Shown here piece by piece: positions 41,126 to 51,386 of a DNA stretch of 64,000 bases. Positions within the stretch are counted from its first letter, which is position 1. Each line of letters begins with the position of its first letter. A program made the translations under genes and the position numbers. The notes beneath the pieces are model-generated. The model did not search any database and was not told the origin of the DNA. It saw only the letters and a list, made by a program, of their open reading frames with translations. Location: positions 496,001-560,000 of the forward strand of contig CM061250.1 of NCBI GenBank assembly GCA_022605425.2, in the 5' to 3' direction. Origin of the DNA: Hamiltosporidium tvaerminnensis (taxonomy: Eukaryota > Microsporidia > Dubosqiidae).

Positions 41126-41467
41126 ATGAAAATAGTTTTACTGTTGAGAAAATTAAAGAACCAAGAAGTAAAAATATTTACCAAGGAAAATACAATAGTA
41201 GAAGGACAATTAAAATCTATAGAATCTAATATGAATATATCATTATTGGGTGTTACTATAACTAAAGGTAAACATGTTACTAAGGCTGGGTTGTATAATT
41301 TACGGGGTACAAATGTTAGATTTATTGAGTTACCAGAAAATTTTATTGCTGAAAGTTTTTGTGATTTTAATGAAAAAAATAAAAATGCAGAAAAGAAGAG
41401 TAAAAAGAAGAATAAAAATAAAATTGATGTTCCAAGTAATATTAAAAGGCGAAAGGTGGAAACATAA
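41126..41467 (+). CDS. SMD1: Small nuclear ribonucleoprotein SmD1
   Basis: Core spliceosomal Sm protein that joins the heptameric ring on U1, U2, U4 and U5 snRNAs in the nucleus. The protein starts MKIVLLLRKLKNQEVKIF, like SmD1's MKLVRFLMKLSHETVTIE. Sm1 covers residues ~12-45 with VEGQLKSIESNMNISL (family: V-G-I--VD-SMN--L), and Sm2 has LRGTNVRFIELPE at ~70-82 (family: IRGNNIRYFILP). The usual Arg-Gly-rich tail is replaced by a Lys-rich tail (EKKSKKKNKNK...IKRRKVE). I chose the ATG at 41126, giving 113 aa: the frame is open further upstream to 40976, but that extension is Phe-rich, lies outside the Sm fold and runs into LINE tail DNA. AACCCTT lies 15-21 bases upstream. Its presence implies that this organism keeps a spliceosome. 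Confidence 0.92.
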   Translation: MKIVLLLRKLKNQEVKIFTKENTIVEGQLKSIESNMNISLLGVTITKGKHVTKAGLYNLRGTNVRFIELPENFIAESFCDFNEKNKNAEKKSKKKNKNKIDVPSNIKRRKVET

Positions 41468-44400
41468 AGAGAGGAAGTATTTAGAGGTTTGAATAAATAT
41501 AAATTGATGAACATGCAATACAAATCGGTTGAAATATGAAGCCAGTAATAGGTAAATAAGGAAGAATGAATATTTTTCATTTTTATATGAAATTTATTTT
41601 AAAATTCTATTTTATATTTAAAATGTAAGAAAATAATCACAAAAAAATAATTAACATGCGATATCGTTGATCAACTATCATTTAAAGAATTCAAATTAAA
41701 TTATTATTTTTGTAAAATATTTGAATGTAACTATTTAATTAAGAGTACGTAAGTATTTGAAAAAATTTATAATTTATTTTCATTGTAAATACAATTTTTA
41801 ATTTGAAACTTGGTATAAATTTATGTTGCTTTTTACATTGGAAATTATATTAAATTAATTTATAAATCAAATCAATGAATTATTTTTTGTGAAAATAATA
41901 TTTCGAAATTGAATTTGATTTTTAGGTTTATTAATATTCATTTATTTATATTGAAATTATACTTTAATTTAGATAAGGCTTAGCAATTTTATATTAAAGA
42001 ATTATTTGACTATCTTGTTGTACTTGTCTTTGAAAATATATGCGTAGAAAATTAAAATCAGGATTGGTAAGTTTAATGAAATAATTCTATATTTTGAGAG
42101 TAATCTACATTTATAAGAGTTAAATAATGTTTTGATTCTATTTAGTATGATAATTATACTTTATATTGCATATTTATTTTCTTTTTTGATAATTATTATA
42201 CTTTCATATTCCATAATAATCTTTTAATATTAAGATATTAAATCATTTAATATTATATTTCTTATGAATTAATTTAAAAAATATTTAGGGAATAGGATGG
42301 ATATACGAATTATAAAAGATTGAAAGCTACAATGCAGGATATATCAAAAATCTTTTATTTTTTTCAAAATTTTAATTTTGTATTTCTTACATATTACGGA
42401 TTATAGTTATATAGTTTTGCATTTAGTGTATTTCAAAAATAGTTAACTGTCCTGCTTTACTGTCAGGATGATTTAAGATTGCTTTTAAATAAAATATATC
42501 GGAATAATCTAGGCATAATAAACCAAAAATGTTAAAATTTAGTAGAATCTATGAAATTTAGATTTTTTATATTAAAGAATTCTTTCAGAGAAAAAAAAAT
42601 CTTAAAATAAATATTTCAAAGATTAAATCGTTCTCTACATTTTATGTTGTAACTGTAAATTTTATCATAAATTTCAAGTGTTTTGATTTTAGTAAATAAA
42701 AACCTTCATAGTTAGAAATACTAAAATATAAATTTGAATAGAAAAATCTTTAATTATTTTAATTTGATGAATTGCAAACTTATAGTTTTATTGAAGCATG
42801 TAATATAATTTATTTGTTTTCTATTATTAGTTATTTTTAAAGCCAAGGTATTTGATTCTAAAAAAAAGCTATATTGATGATAATTGACTAATACACTAAT
42901 TATATAAAATTTTATTTTTGATTAATAGGATTAAAATGAAGGTAATATTTTGGTATCGTTTGCTTATATATTCAAGAATATATAATTTAAAATACCTAAT
43001 TTTATATACTGTATTGGGGATGCATTATGTATTTATAATCTTAATGTCTATATAATCTGTATGTTTGCTATTATTTTATTTTAATGGTATTTTTTGTTTG
43101 TGTGTCACATTCATCGAGAACTTTTTTTTAATATTAGTCTATTTATTTTAATTACTTGCTTATTCAAGCTTTTATTTACTCTCTTTGTTTGTATATAACA
43201 AATAAAGACGACATATTCGGTCTTCAGTCATTTTTTGTGTCATTCCCGGGTGTTTTAATCTTGCAAGTAGAGTCTATTCTGAGGTATAATAGCCGTTTCA
43301 CCATTCCGGGTTCTTCTATTTTTTCCTTAAAGTCTTTTGCTTTTAAGTTTCATATATAATGGTCGTGTTTAAACCAAAAGCAACTGTTTATTCTATCGGT
43401 ATTTTATTTCCCCATGAGTATCTTATAGCGTGTTGTAATTCAAGATCATATGGGGATTTCTCGGTTGATTCTGTATAATTAATATGTCAAAAAATGCCAA
43501 AAATTAGGTTACATCAATTTAATATATACATTAGCAAATATATGCTTTTTAATATGGTTATTCCGTCTCCTTCTGTATGCTTTTTCGTACGAAATAAATT
43601 TTTTTATAAGCTCAATAAATTGTTTAATAAGATCTATATTCTTACTGGTTTTATGCGAATTAGTTATCCAGGGCTTTCTATCTAAGAATTATATGTGTGT
43701 TTGTCGTGTGTTTTCTAATCTCTTAGTTATTTATTAAAAGCTTGTTTATATTTACATTGTAGCAATTTTAAATAATTTATCATAATATTAGAGCATAGAA
43801 ATTATATTTTATTGTAGATATTTTACTTTGAAAGTAATGCCTTTCTACATATATAAATATTTGAATAATAATAATACCAAGCGAGACATTGTTTCTAATT
43901 TTAGATAAACATAATATATTTTCATTAATTTACTAATTTTGAAATAGAATCAAGTGTTAGTGTGGCACGATAATGTAACTTAAATTGGGATTTTTTCTGT
44001 AATTAGAGAGTAAAAAGTTCTAATTAATATTTTGGATACTATTAAATACTCAAAAAAAGACATTTCATAAATTCTTAATTATCTTTTAGATACTGTTTGT
44101 TTAAAATCATTAAATCCATTTTTTTACAGATTAAGAATACTTGCATATATTTTTTATGGTTCACTGCCGTTGTATTCTTGTAATAAATTATTTTGACTCA
44201 TTCATAAAACATATAAAAATGGGTATACAGCGCGATTATATAGTTACATATAATATTTGACCAATTTTGTCTGGTAAAGTATATACTTCTTTACCAGTAT
44301 CTTATATTGTAACCTTAGTTGCTTTATAAAGTAAAATATTAATTTAGATAGCGCGCTAAAAATTCAATATTTTTAATGTGCCCTATATATAGAGTTTTTA

Positions 44401-44695
44401 AATATTGCAGAACATATATATTTTTGCGTTTCTAAAAGAAGACTTAGTTATTTTTTTAAAGTATTTATGACTTTTTTGTAGAAAAATTATACGAGTTGTT
44501 TGATAATATAAAATTTACCTTAAAAACATCTTGATTTCAAAATTGTAAACTACTGTAACTAATGAAGACTATATCGGGTAATATAATATATATCGAAACA
44601 TGATTTGATGGCATAATTAGCCGAGAATTTCTTTTATTGTGTTACAAATATGAAGAAAATAAAAAAAATAAAATAAATATCTTTATTTAACTCGG
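41468..44695. other. AT-rich gene desert
   Basis: About 3.2 kb without a supported gene. Slightly less AT-rich patches near 43080-43330 and 43380-43460 have no open frame of interest. No repeat shared with the rest of the window was recognised. Confidence 0.6.
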
Positions 44696-46210
44696 TTAGA
44701 TAGATAAAAGATGCTGTTCTATAGTTTTATTCATGTAATTTATAAGTTTATAAATCAGAGTATAAAAACAGCGTTTATTTGAATCAATGAAACATCGTAG
44801 TCTAGATTCTATTTTTCGTAAGCCAATAAACCCCGATACAATCTTACGTATTTTCTTCGCCGATAACTTAAGCGGTCGAATCTGGATTACATAATGATTC
44901 TCTATGTATTTAGTTCTTTTGTTAGGCGGTAATTTCGGAATATGTTTATTGCATTCTTTGAGTAAATATATCTGAATATTTTCACAGGTTTTTTCGTGAG
45001 GTTTTTCCATAGCTTCATTGTTAAGAACTATGTTTAAAATGTTTCCATCCATAATAAAATAATTAAGAAGTATGTCTGTTAAAAAGTGTCTCAAGTCAAG
45101 ATCTATAATTATCAATGTTTTACCAAGATTGGGTTTAGATTCTTTAAATTTGTTTAAATTAGTTAAAACAGATTTTAGTGTATCATATGCAAATTCGAGT
45201 TTCTCTATTCTCAATACATTATTTTCTTCATAGAAAACAGAACTTTGATTGATAGGATTCAAAAAACTTTCTCGATCATTTTGAAATAAAGGATTTATGG
45301 ATTTTCTACCTTCATGCTTTCGTTTTCGTTCTACTTTAAAAAATGGAAAAACATCAGCATTTTGTGTCGAAAAACCACCACATACATCCAATCCACGTTT
45401 TTTTATTATGCTTATATAGCCATTTTTGTTGCTTAGATTGATGGCATAGTTTTCATTTTTCTTATAAGGCTTAAAATATTTAAAATGTGGAATATCAGTA
45501 AGTTTTAATGCTTTCAACATTTCAAATAAATCCTCATATCCCAGTGATATCCTAACAAAAGCACATGAAATTATATTTTCAATTATTAATTTAGAATGAT
45601 CTATAAGTATTTCAGTTATTAGTTGATCTTGATTGGTATTATAACAAAAAAGTCTTTTAAAAGAAATATTTTTCGATCGACTGTATATCTTAGAAATATT
45701 TTCATTTCTTAAAGAATTATAAATTTGATCAATCGTACATAAAATATAATTTTTATTTAAATATGCTTCTGTATTCTCTCTAATTATTTTAATTTCATCA
45801 TTTTCAAGTATCGTATTATGTTTCGAATAAAAATTAAAGAACAAATCCAAAGCTATTCGTTGTATATTTCTTACAAAAATATACAATTGAAACTCTAAAT
45901 TATATGATTTCGGGTCTACATTATTTGATTGTATTTCTTTCCGGACTAAATATCTTACCTCCTCAATTTTTATCTTATTTAATACGTAATCAAGACATTC
46001 CTTTCTAAATTTAAAAAATATATTCGTCAAAATTGTATTCTCAACTTTACTGCGTGGTTTGATAGATATAAATATCCTTGAATCGATATTGTATACTAAA
46101 GACGGGATCATATTGCTTATTTTTTCGCCTTTTTTATATTCTTGTTCGCAATCGCCTAACTGAAAAAATATAAACAATACTGCAGAAAAAATTATTTTCA
46201 AATTATTCAT
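44696..46210 (-). CDS. Hypothetical secreted protein, 504 aa
   Basis: The N-terminus MNNLKIIFSAVLFIFFQLGDC has the charge, hydrophobic core and small-residue end of a cleavable signal peptide, with likely cleavage near residue 20-22. The rest is hydrophilic, mixed charged and helical-looking, with scattered Cys, a basic KVERKRKHEGRKS stretch near 290-305 and no second membrane segment. I recognise no domain. The start is supported by CCC at -9 to -7 (46217-46219). Microsporidia export many lineage-specific proteins of this kind to the host cell, spore wall or polar tube; which applies here cannot be told. It sits next to, and convergent in orientation with nothing but, mobile DNA: the LINE begins 196 bp upstream. 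Confidence 0.85.
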   Translation of the reverse strand: MNNLKIIFSAVLFIFFQLGDCEQEYKKGEKISNMIPSLVYNIDSRIFISIKPRSKVENTILTNIFFKFRKECLDYVLNKIKIEEVRYLVRKEIQSNNVDPKSYNLEFQLYIFVRNIQRIALDLFFNFYSKHNTILENDEIKIIRENTEAYLNKNYILCTIDQIYNSLRNENISKIYSRSKNISFKRLFCYNTNQDQLITEILIDHSKLIIENIISCAFVRISLGYEDLFEMLKALKLTDIPHFKYFKPYKKNENYAINLSNKNGYISIIKKRGLDVCGGFSTQNADVFPFFKVERKRKHEGRKSINPLFQNDRESFLNPINQSSVFYEENNVLRIEKLEFAYDTLKSVLTNLNKFKESKPNLGKTLIIIDLDLRHFLTDILLNYFIMDGNILNIVLNNEAMEKPHEKTCENIQIYLLKECNKHIPKLPPNKRTKYIENHYVIQIRPLKLSAKKIRKIVSGFIGLRKIESRLRCFIDSNKRCFYTLIYKLINYMNKTIEQHLLSI

Positions 46211-46216
46211 GATACC

Positions 46217-46219
46217 GGG
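46217..46219 (-). promoter_or_regulatory. CCC start-proximal motif of the secreted-protein gene
   Basis: AATCCCGGTATC directly precedes the ATG on the minus strand, with CCC at -9 to -7, the same position as before the LRR gene. Confidence 0.5.
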
Positions 46220-46437
46220 ATTGTAGGTGTATTTATAATTTTTTTATTTTTTAATTTTACTTTATTTAGTAGCTTGATATATTAGTTATTTTAATTTATT
46301 AATTTTTTTTCATATAACGTAAAACCCTATTAAGTTTAAAGATTTTTCGTTTTTAAAATTTAATTTTTAATTATATAATTTTCAGCTTTATTGCTACGAT
46401 GGAAATTTATGTAATAAAATTCTGGGTTAAAATATTT

Positions 46438-48996
46438 TTACCATTTTAATATGTTTTCTTCTACCTCTTTAACCACTTTTGTCTCTTCTTCCAAATCCGA
46501 CTCTTCATTTATGTTATTGGTCGGTTCCTCTAAAGTAGTTCCTCCTTGTGAAATAAAGGGTGCTTTATTTTTTGGTTTAAAATTTTTTGCACCATCTTCC
46601 TCTCTCCTTTCTTCTTTTAAAGGGGGTGTTGGTTCCTCATGCACCTCTGATCTCATAATAACACTCATTGACGCTCTCTCCCAGCTCTCTTCGGCATTTA
46701 GTCCTGACTCAAATCCTCTTCGTCGATCAAAGGAAATTGTTTCGACTGTTTTCTTAAGTACTATAGACTGAATGTATGCCTCTACATTCATGGGTATTTC
46801 TAGTCTTTTAAGATAAGATTTATGGTATTTTGTCACAATACCGTCCCAGGTCATCATCACATAAGGGATTATCGCAACACTAAACTTATAAATATGACCT
46901 AAGTCATTGGCTAGCAGGTCATACTTCCTAAGTTTTTCAGTTTCAACTATTTTAGGGGAATCTTGGGAAGTGATTCCTACTTCAATGAGTGTTATCTTAT
47001 TCTTCTTCCTATCTAAAATAAATATGTCGAACCTGTTATTCCGAATTTTAACATCAGTTTTTATTCTGGTGTCCACTCTTATCTCTGCATACTCATTATC
47101 AAGAATTTCTTGAACTGAGTGACTCCTAATTCGTTTTGAAGACTTAAACTTATATCTATTTAAGAGAAGTAAAAGTAGGAATCTAACCACTTCATTATGC
47201 CGTCTAATGTAATCATGGCCTAGCATTTTTTCACATCTAGTTGCTAGATGATCTACAGTCTTGCCAGACTTCCTGCAATGTTGACACACACCATCTGCTC
47301 TCCAGAATATATTTCTATCCTGGATATAGCAGAACACAGCTCCATTTCGTGGCCTAATATTTCCTCTCTTTAGCCATCTTGAAGAGTCACTAACACTTAC
47401 AAGCTCATTTTTCCTTGCATTATATAACTTTGAATGTAGTTTTCGTTTTTCTATTTCGTTGTATAGTTTTGCAAGTTGAGCTTCTTCCAATTTCTTTTTT
47501 GTGACTTCCTCTTCCAACCCGTATTTTATTTTTAAAAAGTTTTTAATTAGTGAAAGATGGGTTTTATTATTATTCCCAACCTTTAGGATTGCTGCTCTTC
47601 TGGTCGATGTATCTTTATGTTTTTCCAGACAATCCAAGAGTTGCAAAAGCATATGTTCGCTTTTGAACTCGACACTATGTAAACCTCTTCCAAGTTCTGT
47701 TCTAGGAAGGTACAGACGCTCTTTAAATCCTGGGCGGAGATGTATCTTATTCTTCACCAACACCGCACGCACTGCGTCATCCAACTTTGAGAAGTCGCCA
47801 GGTTCAAGTCAAGGTACACCTATATGATAGTTTATTAGAGATATCGCATGTTGATTGATAGCTTAAAATAAATTTTTTGCATTTAATCTCGTGTGGCACA
47901 GTCTCTCTACCCTCGCTATCAGTTTGGTTTGTACTTCTTCAAACGACCTACGTGTTGGAATTCCTCTGCTATCTTCTATTATTCCGAGGTATTTGTAAAC
48001 ACCTATTCCTTCAAGAAGAGTAGCAGTATTCTCACAATACGTATCATTTGTGGCTGACTTCTCTTTGTTAATCTCTAACCCAATCACCTCTAAAAATTCC
48101 TTTGCCTCGCCTGTCATAGCACTCAATGTGGAGCTGTCTTTTGCAAGGAGCTTAAGATCATCAATAAACAAGAGATGATTAGTAGAATGGGATTCTGCAT
48201 CTGTTTGTACTGTCACTTTTGTGTATTTTTCATTAAGCTTTCGGCTTAATGGATCCATACACAACACAAATATCGAAGGTGACAAACTATCTCCTTGTAG
48301 AATCCATCTATCAATCTTCTTGCTCATGATTTTTTCAGGCCCTTCTGATATATCAATTTTCCATTTTGATATAATTACCTTAATAAATTTCAGGATCCAA
48401 TCAGGTAAATTAAGGTTTTCAATGCATTGAGTTAAATAAGCATGATCTATTGAATCATAAGCTTTTTTAACATCAATCCATGTTTCCTTACAGATTATTT
48501 CCATACTCTTTATTTAAGGCAATATTTAGTAGAGCCTGCTCTTTCGCTCCCTGCACACCTCTTAACGCCCCTAATTGGTTCTCTGCAAGCAACCCTCGCC
48601 TTTCCACTTCAATTTGAACGACTTTCGTTACACACTTTGTCGTTAACTTGTAAAGGGTTGACATACAAGTGATTGGCTTGTAGTCAGAGCCTCCTTGTGG
48701 ATTTCCTTTGGGTATCAATTAACTAAGCCCGCAGTAAAACCAATCAGCTTGAGGTGTTTCTTCTAAAATATAACTTTCAAAAAATCATAAAGATATTTGT
48801 GAAGAGTTGTAAGTTTCTTAATAAAAAAATTGTAAATACCATTAATTCCAACAGCTTTACAATTAGGAAGCCGATTAATGATACTCACAAATTCATCAAG
48901 TGAAGGAAACGTGGTCGGATGATTATCTGATACAAATGGAATCAAATAATCATCATACGTGACTGTGTCATCTTTTTGTTCCAAATTGTGGACCAA
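46438..48996 (-). pseudogene. RT and endonuclease polyprotein of the LINE, frameshifted
   Basis: 48996-48763 holds the RT entry region (LPNCKAVGINGIYNFFIKKL). 48718-48488 has IPKGNPQGGSDYKPITCMST and LAENQLGALRG, i.e. RT motifs 1-2. 48504-47863 has DVKKAYDSIDHAYL, the LQGDSLSPSIFVLCMDPLS block and the active-site FIDD. Two in-frame stops (TAA at 47863, TGA near 47815) separate this from 47784-46438, which carries CQHCRKSGKTVDHLATRC (CCHC knuckle), the endonuclease motif RFDIFILD...ITLIEV, and the acidic tail. The Pro of the usual RPD is Phe in this copy, but Pro in the copies at 17165 and 61673. The copy at 61673 reads Ser at the position of the TAA and Arg at the TGA, so both are recent lesions. 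Frameshifts lie near 48500 and 48740. Confidence 0.9.
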
Positions 48997-49118
48997 AAAC
49001 TCACAATTTCATCACGGCTAACTACATGCTCGGATTCCCCACGCTTAGATAACCCACGATAAAATCGACCTCGGAAAAGCTCAAACATACGATTCTCTTT
49101 TCGGAATTGCTTCCTACT

Positions 49119-50195
49119 TTAATGCATCGTAATTTTTTTCTCGTACACATTCAAAGACTCATTCTTCTTAACTAAAGCCTCAGAAAGATCAGTTACACTG
49201 CTCAAGTTTAAATTAAACTCTCGCATGATTTTCTTAAGGCTCTTCGTTTCCGAAGTGGAGAGCATTTCCTGCTTACGAGCCTTCTCGGGAAGATCTTTGG
49301 AAAGTACTAACTTAGAAATTTTACTTTCTATGTTTTCCTTCCAAGCGGATCTAAGCTTCTCTTCACGTGTTGCCTCGTCATAGCATATCTGCGCAGTTTG
49401 CATGATATAAGCCGCTTCCGTAATTGACTCAGGTACATGAGCTCCTGCATATTCACCGACTACTTGATTAATGAGATCCAGAACTTTACTATCAACTAAT
49501 TCATTTGGATGTTTTCTAGTTCGGACCACCACTTTTCCAATTTCCTTCATCGAGATTTCTTTGATTTTACTCAAGAATTTATCTCTCAGGTTTATGTACT
49601 CCGTGGTGTCAGTCATGGTGCATGGTGCATGGCTCAGTGAGACAAGTGGCGATTCGACGTCGCTCTCCATTCTCTTCTTGCCTTTTTTCCCTTTCTGCCT
49701 CATTTTGTGCGAGTTTTTTAAATGCATCGATATCTAATGTGCAGCCAAATTTCTCATTATAGTACCTCGGAGTAGCGGGCCAGCCATTTCTGGGCATTCT
49801 CTCAAACCTCTTCTGCACTGCTAGAATAGCGGATCTAAGCCATTTCTGCCCTACGACTTTGACAGAGTACTGTATTGAGTGCAATACTATCAGTCGATTT
49901 CCTTATAAAATGGCATCTGTATTGAGGTTTGTCATGCCGTTGGCTGGTCCAAACGCAATGGCATCGGTACCAGAAGACGAGGGTATGATGTCAACCAAGC
50001 AGACTGGGCTAGTCTGGCAACTACTGCTTGGTGGTTGGTGTTATGGAAGGTCGGTGGAGGTGGAAGTCTCTCGGATAACATTGCTACATCTACATCACAC
50101 ATAAAAATCTCTCCTGCTCTGTTCTCCAAGTTGTTTACAGCCTTTATTTTTTCATTTTTTATATTTTCGCTGTCTACTTTTTTCCTTCTACTCAT
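49119..50195 (-). pseudogene. N-terminal region of the LINE protein, in three frames
   Basis: 50195-49932 begins MSRRKKVDSENIKNEKIK, then CDVDVAMLSERLPPPPTFHNTNHQ, a possible worn zinc-finger (Cys...His...His). 49884-49609 reads WLRSAILAVQKRFERMP and TPRYYNEKFGC. 49727-49119 reads the charged central region (ISMKEIGKVVVRTRKHPNEL, YDEATREEKLRSAWKENIE, KSLKKIMREFNLNLSS). The three pieces overlap by frameshift, not by gene overlap. DNA-binding zinc-finger and Myb domains are usual at the N-terminus of R2-type proteins; I cannot confirm them here. Confidence 0.7.
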
Positions 50196-50215
50196 TTTGT
50201 TATTAACTCATATAT

Positions 50216-51386
50216 TAATTAAATAAAAATTCTAAAGTATAATTAAATTTTTTTATAAAAAAATGTAGATATATAATTTAAAGTATAAGAAAAAAAGTTA
50301 TTTTGTAAAAAGAATGCTCGACTGAATATTTTATATGTGATTAGGAATGATGCATTTTGGCTATTATAAGCAAATTATTCTATATTAGTGTAACAGCAAA
50401 TACATAACACTGTCTATAATAATCGTAACGAAGTTTTTAAACATTTTATGGCCAGTCAAATTACAACAACTATGGCGTATTTCTATAAATTTTAAAGATT
50501 GTTCTTCAGCTAAATTTTTAGAATGTATTAACGCAATTTGGACTTGAAAAGGAAAATAGGAATATACAGAATTAAAAGCTATATCAGATATGTTTCAATA
50601 GAAATGAAAAAGGATAATTGTAATACAGGCAAAAATAAATACAAAGATACGATTATAATCATTGATCAGGAATATGAGAATTATGACTTTGTTTCAAATA
50701 ATTAGAATCATTTGTGTACCTAACGCTTTACAAAATATTTATCTAATTGCGTATATTTATATGAGTATCAAAGACGAAGTGGAATACAAATGAGAATTAA
50801 AGATTAGAATTTTCTTCTTTGATACCGGACATAAAGTGTAATTTTAAAAGTTATTATAGTAGCTATACACAAAAAAAATATTTTTTGGTCTATTTATTCA
50901 CAGATTTAAGAGGTAAAGGATATACGAGATTAGAAAAATGATTAAAAAAATCAATTTGAAATTTTCTTATTCAAAACGGGAGGAAAAATGTACTGCAAAA
51001 TCAGAGGTTTAGACTTTATAAAAAAACATATTGTAAAAATAAACATAAATGAGATGATAAATAAAAAATTAAACGAACAAAAAGACTGGAAAAAAGACAT
51101 AAATATAATTGAAAAGCAAAAGAACTTGCAAATCATCGGTTAACTTATATTATATTAAAATAACACAAATCATAAGTAAAATATTAATAGTTCCAATATA
51201 TAATATACAAAAATAAAATCTATGAAAAACTGAACAATTCAAAGCCATTAATATAATCAAAAATTAATTAAATAATTACATATTAATTTATCATTAATAT
51301 TTATTTAATTTTATCAGTTACAAATATTCTAATATCTAATCTAAATTGGGTATATAGAATTATATTTTATCCTTCTTTTATTATTA
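50216..51386. other. Intergenic, AT-rich
   Basis: About 1.17 kb with no gene or known repeat. It should include the promoter of the original LRR gene starting at 51387; TTATCCTTC lies about 18 bases before that ATG. Confidence 0.55.

Larger units (their letters stand above)
46406..50215 (-). mobile_element. Longest copy of a non-LTR retrotransposon with restriction-like endonuclease
   Basis: About 3.8 kb from a 5' part near 50215 to the family's shared 3' terminus (AACCCAGAATTTTATTA, then CATAAA). It holds, in order on the minus strand, an N-terminal region, an RT domain, a Cys/His knuckle and a restriction-like endonuclease, the plan of the R2/R4/CRE/NeSL group, not of APE-type LINEs. The GC content is clearly above that of the flanks. 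The 5' limit is approximate because no second well-preserved 5' end is available. Five other copies lie in the window. Confidence 0.9.

Noticed and set aside
46451-46771. 106-aa frame with Ser-rich N-terminus, also seen at 17441-17761 and 61784-62038
   Set aside because: It is the antisense of the conserved LINE C-terminal tail; recurrence comes from the repeat, not from a gene.
47501-47827. 108-aa frame recurring at 62766-63092 and 27822-28013
   Set aside because: Antisense of the LINE region between RT and knuckle.
47863-48504. Live RT gene
   Set aside because: The RT active site is present, but frameshifts on both sides and stops downstream show a dead element.
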